Assembly: GCF_018780185.1 (NCBI RefSeq)
Contig: NZ_JADMJX010000176.1
Coordinates: 1 to 35,442, forward strand
Source: Rhizobacter sp.
GTDB taxonomy: Bacteria > Pseudomonadota > Gammaproteobacteria > Burkholderiales > Burkholderiaceae_C
DNA: 35,442 bases
Reading direction: 5' to 3'
Positions 7,251 to 16,985 of the stretch are shown in pieces. A model generated the notes under the pieces. It was not told the origin of the DNA and did not search any database. It worked only from the letters and a program-made list of their open reading frames with translations. Numbering within the stretch: position 1 is the stretch's first letter; each line of letters starts with the position of its first letter. A program made the translations under genes and the position numbers.

Positions 7251-7271
7251 CGTGTCATTCCTCTGCGCGAA

Positions 7272-7277
7272 ATTATC
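7272..7277 (-). promoter_or_regulatory. Possible -10 box of the LysR gene
   Basis: Read on the minus strand this is GATAAT, about 20 bases upstream of the LysR start, in an otherwise GC-rich divergent spacer of 104 bases. No good -35 hexamer is seen at 16-18 bases. LysR-type binding sites (T-N11-A) are too loose to call here. Confidence 0.3.
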
Positions 7278-7354
7278 AAGTGCGCGCCGCGGGGATTCTG
7301 CTGCGCTCGTGTGCTGGCTATGGTTCAACCCGTCGCAACCCTCACCCAGATGCC

Positions 7355-7969
7355 ATGCACCCGATCCGCCTCTACCACCACCCGATCTCGGGTCACGCCC
7401 ACCGCGTGCGCCTGTTCCTGTCACTGCTCGGCCTGCCGTTCGAGGCGGTCGATGTCGATCTGTTGAAGGGCGAACAGAAGCGCCCCGAGTACCTGGCGAT
7501 GAACCCCTTCGGCCAGGTGCCGGTGATCCAGGACGGCGCGCTGACGCTCTCCGACAGCAACGCCATCCTGACCTACCTGGCCCTGCGCTACGACACGAGC
7601 AGCCAGTGGTTGCCGCGCGACCCGGTGGGCGCCGCGCTGGTGCAACGCTGGCTCTCACAGGCCGCCGGCTCGCTGGTCAACGGCCCTGGCAATGCACGTG
7701 TCAACGTGCTCTTTCAACGCCCGCAAGACCCGCGCTGCGCCGACATCGCTGCCGCGTTGTTCAAGCGCATGGACGCGCAACTCGCCACCCAGCCCTTTCT
7801 CGTGAGCGAGCAGCCGACCATTGCCGACATCGCGATGTACACCTACACCGCACACGCGCCCGAGGGCGGTGTCTCGCTGCAGCCTTATGCCCACGTGCAG
7901 GCCTGGCTGCAGCGCATCGAAGCCCTGCCCGGCTTTGTCGGCATGGTGCGCAACCCGGCGCTGGCATGA
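7355..7969 (+). CDS. Glutathione S-transferase
   Basis: A 204-residue cytosolic enzyme of the glutathione S-transferase fold, conjugating or reducing small electrophiles with glutathione. The N-terminal thioredoxin-like domain is clear: LYHHPISGHAHRVRLFLSLL with the glutathione-site serine, then NPFGQVPVIQDGALTLSDSNAIL, containing the cis-proline VPV and the ESxAI-like DSNAI loop. The helical C-terminal domain contains the conserved PTIADIAMYTYT N-capping segment. It lies next to a divergent LysR gene and overlaps the start of the following gene by ATGA, so the two are translated together. The substrate cannot be told. The start is the ATG that gives the usual family N terminus. Confidence 0.92.
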   Translation: MHPIRLYHHPISGHAHRVRLFLSLLGLPFEAVDVDLLKGEQKRPEYLAMNPFGQVPVIQDGALTLSDSNAILTYLALRYDTSSQWLPRDPVGAALVQRWLSQAAGSLVNGPGNARVNVLFQRPQDPRCADIAAALFKRMDAQLATQPFLVSEQPTIADIAMYTYTAHAPEGGVSLQPYAHVQAWLQRIEALPGFVGMVRNPALA

Positions 7970-8877
7970 ACACGACGGTGCACGCGGGTGAACGCGCCCT
8001 GCAGCAGCGCCTGGGCGTGCATGAGCGCATGGCCGAGGTGATGGGCCAGGTGGTGCGCCCCTTCATGCCGGCGCAGCACATCGAGCTGTTCGAGAAGCTG
8101 CCCACGCTGCTGGTGGGTGGGCTCGACGCGCAGCGCCGCCCCTGGGCGACCGTGCTCAGCGGCTGGCCCGGCTTCATGCACGCGCCCGATGCGCAGCACC
8201 TGCGCGTCGACGCCCTGCCGCAGACGGGCGACCCGCTGTCGCTGCAGCCCGGCATGCCGCTCGGCCTGCTCGGGCTGGAGCCGCACACACGGCGGCGCAA
8301 CCGCATGAACGGCACGCTGGTGGCGCTCGACTCACACGGCTTCACGCTGCAGGTCGACCAGAGTTTCGGCAACTGCCCGAAGTACATCCAGGCCAGGGTG
8401 CCCCGGTGGGTCAAACGCGACAAGCCCGCGCCCGCGCAGGTCGAGACGGCACAACTCAGCGCAGCCGCACTGCAACTGCTTCGCAGCGCCGACACGCTCT
8501 TCATCGCCTCGTCCACGCCGCAGGCCCGCGGCCACGCAGGCGCGGAAGGGGTCGACGTGTCGCACCGCGGCGGCCTGCCCGGCTTCGTGCGCATCACGCA
8601 GCTGGGCGACGGCCCAACCGTGCTGCACATCCCCGACTACCGGGGCAACCACTTCTTCAACACGCTGGGCAACCTGCTGGTCAACCCACACGCCGGCCTG
8701 CTGTTCATCGACCACCAGAGCGGCGACCTGCTGCAGCTCACGGGCCACACCGAGCTGCTGTGGGACGAGGCCGAGGGCCGCGAGATCCGCTTCACCGTCG
8801 ACCGCGGCGTGTGGCGCGCCGGCGCACTGCCGCTGCAATGGTCGGCGCCCGAGTTGTCGCCTCACCTCATGGCGTGA
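7966..8877 (+). CDS. FMN-binding split-barrel (pyridoxamine 5'-phosphate oxidase-like) protein
   Basis: A 303-residue protein with two copies of the pyridoxamine-phosphate-oxidase-like split barrel, a fold that binds FMN or F420. Supporting stretches are LPTLLVGGLDAQRRPWATVLSGWPGF in the first half and ADTLFIASSTPQ..., HRGGLPGFVRI, DYRGNHFFNTLGNLLVNPHAGLLFID in the second, the latter being typical of the PPOx class (also seen in proteins fused to ferredoxin reductases). Here no ferredoxin domain is attached. The ATG at 7966 overlaps the GST stop (ATGA), suggesting one transcription unit and a shared redox or detoxification role. The reaction is unknown; a flavin-dependent reductase or an oxidative-stress protein are both possible. 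Confidence 0.8.
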   Translation: MNTTVHAGERALQQRLGVHERMAEVMGQVVRPFMPAQHIELFEKLPTLLVGGLDAQRRPWATVLSGWPGFMHAPDAQHLRVDALPQTGDPLSLQPGMPLGLLGLEPHTRRRNRMNGTLVALDSHGFTLQVDQSFGNCPKYIQARVPRWVKRDKPAPAQVETAQLSAAALQLLRSADTLFIASSTPQARGHAGAEGVDVSHRGGLPGFVRITQLGDGPTVLHIPDYRGNHFFNTLGNLLVNPHAGLLFIDHQSGDLLQLTGHTELLWDEAEGREIRFTVDRGVWRAGALPLQWSAPELSPHLMA

Positions 8878-8950
8878 CACCCACGCGACTGCCAGGGTCG
8901 CACCCAGGCGCTAGCCTCGCGGGTTCCCCACCCACTCCGGAGACCGCGCC

Positions 8951-9721
8951 ATGGACACCAGCCAACTCTTCTCGCTCAAAGGCCGCACTGCCCTCATCAC
9001 CGGCGGCTCGCGTGGCATCGGCCGCATGATCGCCGAAGGTTTCCTGGCGCAAGGCGCGCGGGTCTACATCTCGGCACGCAAGGCCGAGGCCTGCGACCAG
9101 ACGGCCAGGGAGCTGTCGGCCATCGGTCCGTGCTACTCGCTGCCCGCCGACGTGTCCACGCTGGCCGGCGTGCAAGGCCTGGTCGACGCCTTCTCCAAGC
9201 GCGAAACCAAACTCGACATCCTGGTCAACAACGCCGGCGCCGCCTGGGGTGCCGACTTCGACGAGTTCCCCGAGAGCGGTTGGGACAAGGTGGTCGACCT
9301 CAACATGAAGACGCCATTCTTCCTGACACAAGCGCTCAAGCCCCTGCTCGTCAAGGGCGGCGAGACGCAGCCCGCCAAGGTGATCAACATCGCCTCGATC
9401 GACGGCATTGCCGTCAACCCGATGGAGACGTATTCGTACGCGGCCAGCAAGGCCGGGCTGATCCACCTCACCAAGCGCATGGCCACGCACCTGATCAAGC
9501 ACAACATCGTCACCACCGCGATCGCCCCTGGCGCCTTTGCGTCGGAGATGAACCGCGCCGCGCGCGACCAGGCCGAAGCGGTGGCCGCACGCATCCCGGC
9601 CAAGCGCATCGGGGCCGATGAAGACATGGCCGGCGCGGCCATCTTCCTGGCCTCGCGGGCGGGCGACTACGTGGTCGGCAACACCCTCATCGTGGACGGC
9701 GGGGTGACGCTCGGTCGCTGA
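8951..9721 (+). CDS. Short-chain dehydrogenase/reductase (SDR)
   Basis: A 256-residue classical SDR using NAD(H) or NADP(H). The nucleotide-binding motif TGGSRGIG is at 17-24, with the arginine after the glycine turn hinting at NADP. NNAG follows in the fourth strand, and the catalytic residues are S149 (NIASIDG), Y163 and K167 (YAASK). The C-terminal LIVDGGVTLGR is normal for the family. It resembles 3-oxoacyl-ACP/3-hydroxyacyl-CoA-type reductases, and its place ahead of a crotonase, an acyl-CoA dehydrogenase and an acyl-CoA ligase points to work on an acyl chain. The 150-base gap to the next gene leaves open whether it is in the same transcript. Confidence 0.93.
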   Translation: MDTSQLFSLKGRTALITGGSRGIGRMIAEGFLAQGARVYISARKAEACDQTARELSAIGPCYSLPADVSTLAGVQGLVDAFSKRETKLDILVNNAGAAWGADFDEFPESGWDKVVDLNMKTPFFLTQALKPLLVKGGETQPAKVINIASIDGIAVNPMETYSYAASKAGLIHLTKRMATHLIKHNIVTTAIAPGAFASEMNRAARDQAEAVAARIPAKRIGADEDMAGAAIFLASRAGDYVVGNTLIVDGGVTLGR

Positions 9722-9871
9722 AGCGGTATGAGCATTTGCGGGCTGCCTTCCCTCAGGGGAACCCCAGCTTGCAGAAAAGCCGGTATGTTCTTAGGATGGT
9801 CGTCACCTGCCCCTCGGCCGGTGACGCCAAGGTGACGAGTCGCCTTCGCGGCGACCCACCTTGCGCAGACC

Positions 9872-10696
9872 ATGATCCCGCCCCGACCCGCCCAAGACAA
9901 GACAGCTTTCGCCGACGGGAAGATCCTGCTGTCCATCGAGGGCGGTGTGGCGGTGATCCGCTTCAACCACCCCGAAAAGCACAACGCGATGTCGGTGGAG
10001 ATGTGGGAAGGCCTGGCCTTCGCCCTCACCACCGCACGCGACCACCCTGACACACGGGTGCTCATCCTCACCGGCGAGGGCGGCAAGGCCTTCGTGTCGG
10101 GCGCCGACATCAGCCAGTTCGAGCGCAACCAGAGCACGCCCGATGCACGCGCCGAGTTCGCCAAGCGCGCAGGCGCCTACCGCAGCCTGTTGGCCAACTT
10201 CCCCAAGCCCACGATCTCGTGCATCCAGGGCTATTGCATCGGCGGTGGCCTGGGCCTCGCACTCGGCACCGACATCCGCATCGCCGCTCGCAACAGCCAG
10301 TTCGGCATCCCGGCGGCCAAGCTCAGCATCGCCTACCCGTTCAGCGGCCTGCAGGTGCTCAACTCGCTGGTCGGCCCGTCGTGGGCGCGCATGCTGCTGT
10401 ACAGCGCGATGCGCATCGATGCGGCCGAGGCCGAGCGCATCGGGCTCATCACCCGCATGGTCGACGATGCCGACCTGTGGGCGCACACCCTCGACCTGGC
10501 CGAGCACATCGCCAGCAACGCGCCGCTGTCGGTGTATGCCGCCAAGCTCACGATCGACCAGATCCTGAAAGACCCGGCCGAGCGCGACATGGACGCGATC
10601 CGCGCCATTGCCGCACGCTGCGCCAACAGCGAAGATGCCCGCGAAGGCCAACGCGCCTTCATGGAAAAACGGGTGCCACAGTTTCACGGCCGTTGA
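9872..10696 (+). CDS. Enoyl-CoA hydratase/isomerase-family protein lacking both catalytic glutamates
   Basis: A 274-residue crotonase-fold protein that should bind acyl-CoA. The oxyanion-hole elements are present (AFVSGADISQF near 73-83; YCIGGGLGLALGTDIRIA at 121-138). At the two positions where true enoyl-CoA hydratases have glutamates, this protein differs: the FGxPE motif reads FGIPAAK (Ala148), and the MEMVL-like helix reads ARMLLYSA (Met in place of Glu). It is therefore unlikely to be a plain hydratase; another crotonase reaction (isomerase, hydrolase, lyase) or a binding role is possible. It is 39 bases ahead of the acyl-CoA dehydrogenase and probably co-transcribed with it. Confidence 0.85.
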   Translation: MIPPRPAQDKTAFADGKILLSIEGGVAVIRFNHPEKHNAMSVEMWEGLAFALTTARDHPDTRVLILTGEGGKAFVSGADISQFERNQSTPDARAEFAKRAGAYRSLLANFPKPTISCIQGYCIGGGLGLALGTDIRIAARNSQFGIPAAKLSIAYPFSGLQVLNSLVGPSWARMLLYSAMRIDAAEAERIGLITRMVDDADLWAHTLDLAEHIASNAPLSVYAAKLTIDQILKDPAERDMDAIRAIAARCANSEDAREGQRAFMEKRVPQFHGR

Positions 10697-10735
10697 AGCG
10701 CTCAACACACTCACAAAACCAACAGGAGACCCCTC

Positions 10736-11977
<1,242 letters not shown>

Positions 11978-12001
11978 GAGTCCCACACACGAGGCACACA
12001 C

Positions 12002-13687
12002 ATGTCTGACCGCCACTTCGCCTTCTGGCCGGAACACGCACCGCGCCACCTGCACGTGCCCGAGACCAACCTCTACTACAACGTCGAGGTCTCGGCGGCG
12101 CGCTTCCCGAAGAAGCCGTTCCTGATCTTCTACGACACGCCGATCACCTTCCTGCAATTCAAGCAGGAGACCGAGGCCATGGCGGCCTACCTGCAGCAGG
12201 TGTGCGGTGTGAAAAAGGGCGACCGCGTGCTGCTCTACATGCAGAACAGCCCGCAGTTCATGATCGGCTACTACGCCATCCTGCGCGCCAACGCGGTGGT
12301 GGTGCCGGTGAACCCGATGAATCTCACCGGCGAGCTCAAGCACTACGTGAGCGATGCCGACGCCCGCGTCGCGCTGGTCTCGCAAGAGCTCTACCCACGC
12401 ATGAAGCCGCTGCTCAACCCGGGTGGTGACGAGAGCGGCTTGGACCACCTCGTTGTCGCCGCCTACAGCGACTACCTGCGTGCACCCACCACCCTCAACG
12501 TGCCCGATTTCGTGGCCGCACCGCGCGCACCCATCTCGGGCGCCGGCGTCTCGCTGTGGGCCGACGCGATGGCGCGAAGCCTCACCCCGGGCCCGCTCAC
12601 CGTCGGCCCCGACGACCTGTGCGTGATGCCCTACACCTCGGGCACCACCGGCCACCCCAAGGGCTGCATGCACACCCACCGCACCACCATGTACAACACG
12701 GTGTCGGGCGGCGTTTGGGGGCAAGGCAACCAGGGCACGGTGAGCATGGCGGTGCTGCCGCTGTTCCACGTGACCGGCATGCAAGGCGCGATGAACGGCG
12801 TGCTCTACGGCGGCTCCACCGTCGTGCTGCTGCCGCGCTGGGACCGCGACGCCGCCGCCGAGTGCGTGCAGCGCTATCGCATCACCGGCCTCGGGCTCAT
12901 CACCGCGATGGTGGTCGACTTCGTCTCCAACCCCAAGCTCGACCAGTACGACCTCTCAAGCCTGCGCCGCATCGGCGGCGGCGGTGCGGCGATGCCGCAG
13001 GCGGTGGCCGACATCCTGGAGAAAAAGCTCGGCCTGAAATACGGCGAGGGCTACGGCATGTCGGAGACCAACGCCGCCACCCACATGAACCCGCCCGACC
13101 GCTCCAAGAAGCAGTGCCTGGGTGTGCCGATCTTCGACGTCGACGCGCGCGTGGTCGACCCCAACACATTGCAGGAGCTGCCACCCGGCGAGACCGGCGA
13201 GATCATCGTCAGCGGCCCGCAGGTGATGGTGGGCTACTGGAAGAACCCCGACGCCACGCGCGACGCGTTTGTCGAGATCGACGGCAAACGTTTCCTGCGC
13301 ACCGGCGACCTGGGGCAGACCGACGCCGAGGGCTACTTCTTCTTCGTCGACCGCCTGAAACGCATGATCAACGCGGCCGGCTTCAAGGTCTGGCCGGCCG
13401 AGGTGGAGGCGCTGCTGTACCAGCACCCGGCCGTGCAAGAGGCCTGCATCATCGCTGCCAAGGACGCCAAACGCGGCGAGACCGTCAAGGCCTTCGTCGT
13501 GCTCAAGAAAGACGCCGTCGGCAAGGTGACCGAGCAGGAAATCATCGACTGGTCACACGCCAACATGGCGGCCTACAAGATCCCGCGCATCGTCGAGTTC
13601 GTCGAGGCCTTGCCCAAGTCGGGCACCGGCAAGGTGATGTGGCGCGAGCTGCAGGAAAAGGAGAACGCGCGCAGCACCGCGGCCTGA
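12002..13687 (+). CDS. Long-chain acyl-CoA ligase (AMP-forming)
   Basis: A 561-residue member of the ANL adenylating family that activates a carboxylic acid to its CoA thioester via an acyl-AMP. The phosphate loop YTSGTTGHPKG is at 211-221. The aromatic/ATP motif GYGMSETNAATH and the TGDLGQTDAEGYFFFVDRLK hinge are present, as are the CoA-side GFKVWPAEVEALL and, near the end, the catalytic lysine in PKSGTGKVMWREL. Length and motifs fit medium- to long-chain fatty acid ligases. Directly behind the acyl-CoA dehydrogenase and crotonase, it would supply their acyl-CoA substrate, making a compact degradation pathway for an unidentified acid. Confidence 0.93.
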   Translation: MSDRHFAFWPEHAPRHLHVPETNLYYNVEVSAARFPKKPFLIFYDTPITFLQFKQETEAMAAYLQQVCGVKKGDRVLLYMQNSPQFMIGYYAILRANAVVVPVNPMNLTGELKHYVSDADARVALVSQELYPRMKPLLNPGGDESGLDHLVVAAYSDYLRAPTTLNVPDFVAAPRAPISGAGVSLWADAMARSLTPGPLTVGPDDLCVMPYTSGTTGHPKGCMHTHRTTMYNTVSGGVWGQGNQGTVSMAVLPLFHVTGMQGAMNGVLYGGSTVVLLPRWDRDAAAECVQRYRITGLGLITAMVVDFVSNPKLDQYDLSSLRRIGGGGAAMPQAVADILEKKLGLKYGEGYGMSETNAATHMNPPDRSKKQCLGVPIFDVDARVVDPNTLQELPPGETGEIIVSGPQVMVGYWKNPDATRDAFVEIDGKRFLRTGDLGQTDAEGYFFFVDRLKRMINAAGFKVWPAEVEALLYQHPAVQEACIIAAKDAKRGETVKAFVVLKKDAVGKVTEQEIIDWSHANMAAYKIPRIVEFVEALPKSGTGKVMWRELQEKENARSTAA

Positions 13688-13739
13688 GCGCGCGGCCCGC
13701 GGGCTATGCTTGCGGCCCTTCCCGAGCCGGCCGCACGCA

Positions 13740-14144
13740 ATGAACAGATTCGATCCCAAGGCAATCGCCATTGCCGTGCTGTTGTCGCTGGCCCTCGACG
13801 TGTTGGGGGGCCTGGTGTTGCTGGCAGTGTTCGGCACCGAGCTCGACACCGGCCTGCCACCCGAGCAACTGAGTGCCGCGCTCGACGCGATTGCGCAGGG
13901 TTCGGGCTTCTTGCTGGCAGCGCTGCTGTTCAGCACGGCCACCACCACCGCCGGTGGCTACATCGCGGCGCGCCTGGCCCGTGCCTACCCCTACTTCAAC
14001 GCGATGGCCGTCGGGGTGGTGGGCATCGTGCTCGGCCTGGTGTTGTCGAGCAGCGCGCCGTGGTGGTTTGATGCATTGGGCTACCTGATCTCCATTCCCG
14101 CCGCCTTGCTAGGGGGCCACCTCGCCTCGCGCCGCAACCAATGA
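13740..14144 (+). CDS. Small four-helix membrane protein, unknown
   Basis: A 134-residue protein with four evident hydrophobic segments (about residues 8-31, 53-78, 88-107 and 113-130), and so an inner-membrane protein. The final helix ends in basic residues (RRNQ), as expected for a cytosolic C terminus. I recognise no family and see no catalytic motif. The ATG at 13740 is 52 bases after the ligase; another ATG at 13710 would add ten residues but looks less natural. The stop overlaps a possible ATG at 14141, though the next gene more likely starts at 14228. Confidence 0.7.
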   Translation: MNRFDPKAIAIAVLLSLALDVLGGLVLLAVFGTELDTGLPPEQLSAALDAIAQGSGFLLAALLFSTATTTAGGYIAARLARAYPYFNAMAVGVVGIVLGLVLSSSAPWWFDALGYLISIPAALLGGHLASRRNQ

Positions 14145-14227
14145 AACACAGCGCGGCGGCTTTGAAACCTGCGCGAAACGCCGCGCCGCCACAGTCTCGG
14201 CCAGTGCCCAGCCTGATCGGAGACGCC

Positions 14228-14458
14228 ATGAGCGACGCCCTGTTTCTGCCCCGCGAACTGTTTTCCCCCGCCCAGCCCAAACCGCTGCCGCCAGCCGCCC
14301 AGCCGCGCCGGGCAGTGCAGTTTGCGAGCGGCGAAGCCGTTGCCGCCGACCTGCTCAATGGCATCACGCCGATGAGCACGCTGGCCGCGGCCAGCACCGA
14401 GCGGCGCCGCAAACCCCGGCCGACGAGTGCGCGCGGGGTCGACCTCTACCTCGCCTGA
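14228..14458 (+). CDS. Small hypothetical protein, proline/alanine rich
   Basis: The 76-residue frame begins at an ATG with a good GGAG site five bases upstream (14219-14222), better supported than an in-frame ATG at 14141 that overlaps the previous stop. The product is proline- and alanine-rich in its first half (LFSPAQPKPLPPAAQP), then has AVAADLLNGITPMSTLAAAS and a basic tail ending RGVDLYLA. No signal peptide, membrane segment or known domain is visible. It looks like a small cytosolic protein of the Burkholderiales type; function unknown. Confidence 0.6.
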   Translation: MSDALFLPRELFSPAQPKPLPPAAQPRRAVQFASGEAVAADLLNGITPMSTLAAASTERRRKPRPTSARGVDLYLA

Positions 14459-14574
14459 AACCAGGCTGATCGTTGCGCGCGGCCCGCAGGCCGCGCCACA
14501 AAGTTGGTGCGCATTGCCGCACCAAGCGGCAAACTCGGGGCCCTCGACACTCCCGCGAGCCGGCCGACCTTGCC

Positions 14575-15546
14575 ATGACCCCGAGAAGAATCGCGCTCTG
14601 CGCCCTGGCCACGCTGTTGTTCGCCCTGGTTCATGCGCAGGCGCACGCCGCCTTCAAGTTCGGCAGCTCGGAGACGATCCGCTTCGTCGCCGCGACCAGC
14701 GTGCAAGGCCAGGGTGGCGAGACGCTGTATCTCGGCCGCATGGTCGCCATGCGCAGCTTCGGGCTGCCCTACGCCATCGAAGACCGCGGCTTCGTGCTCG
14801 GCATCTCCGGCGAGTCGAGGCGCTACTACCCCCTGCCGCAAGGCGAGCAACTGGCCGCGCTGCAACGGGCTGGCCACCTGCCCACGCCACTGCCGGCCTT
14901 TGCGCTCGACACGCTCGACCTGCTGTTCGGCCACCTGCTGTGGCTCACGCTGCTGGCTCTGGGGAGCTACGCCGCGTATGTGTACCTGCGCCGCGCACGC
15001 CAGCCGGCCCCGATCCCTGTCGAGCCCGCCTGGCAAAACACCCTGCCGCCACCCGTGGCGCGGGCTCCCCTGCCGCCGCTCGGCGTGAGCCTGCCGCTGC
15101 GCCTGCACCCGAGCCGGCTCAAGATGCTGGGCCTGCTCGCGGTGTGTATCGTGTTCGTGGCGATCGGCCTGCTGATGAGCCGCGAGCAGCCCGCGATGGG
15201 CTACTTCTGCGCGGCCTTCTTCGGCCTGGGCATCCCGGTGTTCTTGCTGCAGATGCTGCCGGGCAAGTCGTACCTGGAGCTGGCGCCCGACGGGTTCGTC
15301 ACCTCCAGCCTGTTCAAGAGCGCCACGGTGCAGTGGAACGACATCGCCGAGCTGCGCGTCATCCGCATCCACGGCAACAAGATGGTCGGCTGGAACTACA
15401 ACGCGGCCTACAGGGGCCGCAGCACCGGCCATGCGGTGTCGAGTGCGCTGGCCGGCGTGCATGGCGCACTGCCCGACACCTATGGCATGAAGGCCGACGC
15501 ATTGGCCGAACTGATGGACACCATCCGTCAGCGCAGCCCCGCCTGA
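14575..15546 (+). CDS. Membrane protein with a PH-like C-terminal domain, unknown
   Basis: A 323-residue protein with an N-terminal signal or membrane helix (IALCALATLLFALVHAQAHA, likely cut after AHA), a further hydrophobic segment near residues 118-138 followed by a basic stop (YLRRAR), and two more near 185-200 and 205-225. The C-terminal part (YLELAPDGFVTSSLFKSATVQWNDIAEL) has the strand-turn look of the PH-like domain seen in the STM3941 group. The match is by pattern only and no activity is implied. The MFS transporter starts 27 bases later, so the two may be co-transcribed. Confidence 0.65.
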   Translation: MTPRRIALCALATLLFALVHAQAHAAFKFGSSETIRFVAATSVQGQGGETLYLGRMVAMRSFGLPYAIEDRGFVLGISGESRRYYPLPQGEQLAALQRAGHLPTPLPAFALDTLDLLFGHLLWLTLLALGSYAAYVYLRRARQPAPIPVEPAWQNTLPPPVARAPLPPLGVSLPLRLHPSRLKMLGLLAVCIVFVAIGLLMSREQPAMGYFCAAFFGLGIPVFLLQMLPGKSYLELAPDGFVTSSLFKSATVQWNDIAELRVIRIHGNKMVGWNYNAAYRGRSTGHAVSSALAGVHGALPDTYGMKADALAELMDTIRQRSPA

Positions 15547-15573
15547 ACCTTCACGCCTCACACCGGAGCCACC

Positions 15574-16875
15574 ATGGCCTTGTTCCCCCAGGATGCCCTC
15601 AACGACGGCGTGCGCAAGCGCGAGGTCTTCGGTTGGGCCATGTACGACTTCGCCAACTCGGGCTACACCACGGTGGTGCTCACAGCGGTGTTCAACGCCT
15701 ACTTCGTCGGCGTGGTGGCACAAGGTGCGCAGTGGGGCACGCTGGCCTGGACGCTCACGCTGGCGCTCTCGAGCGTGCTGGTGATGATCGTGATGCCGGC
15801 GCTCGGCGCTTACGCCGACCTGCGTGCCAACAAGAAGCGCCTGCTCGCCTTCAGCACCGCCGCGTGCGTGGCGGCCACCGTGATGCTCGCTTTTGCCGGC
15901 CGGGGCGACGTGGCCTGGGCGGTGGCGGCGGTGGTGTTGTCCAACACCTTCTATGCCATCGGCGAGTCGCTCACCGCCGCGTTTCTGCCCGAGCTGGCCA
16001 AGCGCGACGCGCTGGGCCGGGTGTCGGGCTGGGGTTGGAGCTTCGGCTACTTCGGCGGCATGCTGTCGTTGGGCCTGAGCCTGGCCTATGTGCTCGCGGC
16101 ACAGGCGCGCGGCGAGCCGGCCACGTCGTTCGTGCCGGTCACGATGCTGATCACCGCCGGCGTCTACGGCGTGGCGTCGCTCGCCACCTTCTTGTTGTTG
16201 CGCGAGCGGGCCGTGCCTCAAGCGCAGGCGCTGCGGCAAGCGGGCCTGCGTGCCTCGGTCGAGCGACTGGCGAGCACCTGGCGGCGGGCCCGGCAGTTTC
16301 GAGACTTCTCCTGGCTGCTCGCCTGCAGCGCAAGCTACCAGGCCGGCATCTCGGTGGTGATTGCGCTCGCCGCCGTCTACGCCGAGCAGGCGCTGGGCTT
16401 CAAGCAGGCGCAGACGATGGCACTCGTCTTCCTGGTCAACATCGCAGCGGCGCTCGGGGCGTTTGGCTTCGGCTACTGGCAGGACCTGATCGGCCACAAG
16501 CGCGCACTGGCCGCCACGCTGGCGGGTTGGGTGCTGATGACGGTGCTGGCGGTGCTGGCCACCGGCCCCGCGTTGTTCTGGGTGGCGGCGGTGATCGCCG
16601 GCTTGTGCATGGGCTCCAGCCAGTCGGCCGGGCGGGCCATGGCGGGCCTTTTTGCGCCGAGCGAACACCGGGCCGAGTTTTTTGCGCTGTGGACGTTTGC
16701 GGTGCGGCTGTCGGCCATCGTCGGCCCGGTCACCTACGGCGTGGTCACGGTGCTCACCAGCGGCAACCACCGGCTGGCGATTCTGTCGACCGGCGTGTTT
16801 TTCATTGCCGGGTTGTTGTTGCTGATTCCGGTCAACGTGGAGCGGGGCGCGGCGGCCGCGCGCGACAAAGGCTGA
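15574..16875 (+). CDS. MFS transporter, UMF1/Atg22-like
   Basis: A 433-residue transporter with about twelve membrane helices. The N-terminal signature REVFGWAMYDFANSGYTTVVLTAVFNAYF is typical of the UMF1 (Atg22-like) branch of the major facilitator superfamily, and the loop after helix 2 reads GAYADLRANKKR, the usual MFS A-like motif. These proteins in yeast release amino acids from the vacuole; the bacterial substrates are not known. The start follows a purine-rich CCGGAGCC site. A hairpin follows the stop at 16885-16905. Confidence 0.9.
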   Translation: MALFPQDALNDGVRKREVFGWAMYDFANSGYTTVVLTAVFNAYFVGVVAQGAQWGTLAWTLTLALSSVLVMIVMPALGAYADLRANKKRLLAFSTAACVAATVMLAFAGRGDVAWAVAAVVLSNTFYAIGESLTAAFLPELAKRDALGRVSGWGWSFGYFGGMLSLGLSLAYVLAAQARGEPATSFVPVTMLITAGVYGVASLATFLLLRERAVPQAQALRQAGLRASVERLASTWRRARQFRDFSWLLACSASYQAGISVVIALAAVYAEQALGFKQAQTMALVFLVNIAAALGAFGFGYWQDLIGHKRALAATLAGWVLMTVLAVLATGPALFWVAAVIAGLCMGSSQSAGRAMAGLFAPSEHRAEFFALWTFAVRLSAIVGPVTYGVVTVLTSGNHRLAILSTGVFFIAGLLLLIPVNVERGAAAARDKG

Positions 16876-16884
16876 GCTTTTTCG

Positions 16885-16905
16885 CGCCGATTCTTCAAAT
16901 CGGCG
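16885..16905. other. Perfect 8-pair stem-loop between transporter and lipoprotein gene
   Basis: CGCCGATT, a CTTCA loop, and AATCGGCG form a perfect stem ten bases after the transporter stop. The T-run (16878-16882) lies before the stem instead of after it, so it is not a normal terminator for the plus strand. The half-site GAATCGGC recurs at 16917-16924. It could be an RNA 3' end protector or a protein-binding site. Confidence 0.5.
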
Positions 16906-16985
16906 AGTGAATTTCAGAATCGGCAAGACGCCAGCAGGCGGTTTTCGCACAGTGAAGGCCTTCTTTGCTGTCTGGAGACCTGGCC

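Noticed and set aside
7251-7658. N-terminal extension of the LysR gene
   Set aside because: The added residues are arginine/proline-rich and overlap the divergent GST gene; the family N terminus begins at 7250.
14446-16950. Long open frames on both strands over the MFS and unknown-protein genes (834 and 827 codons)
   Set aside because: They span several real genes in other frames and give low-complexity R/G/A- or H/Q/R-rich sequence.
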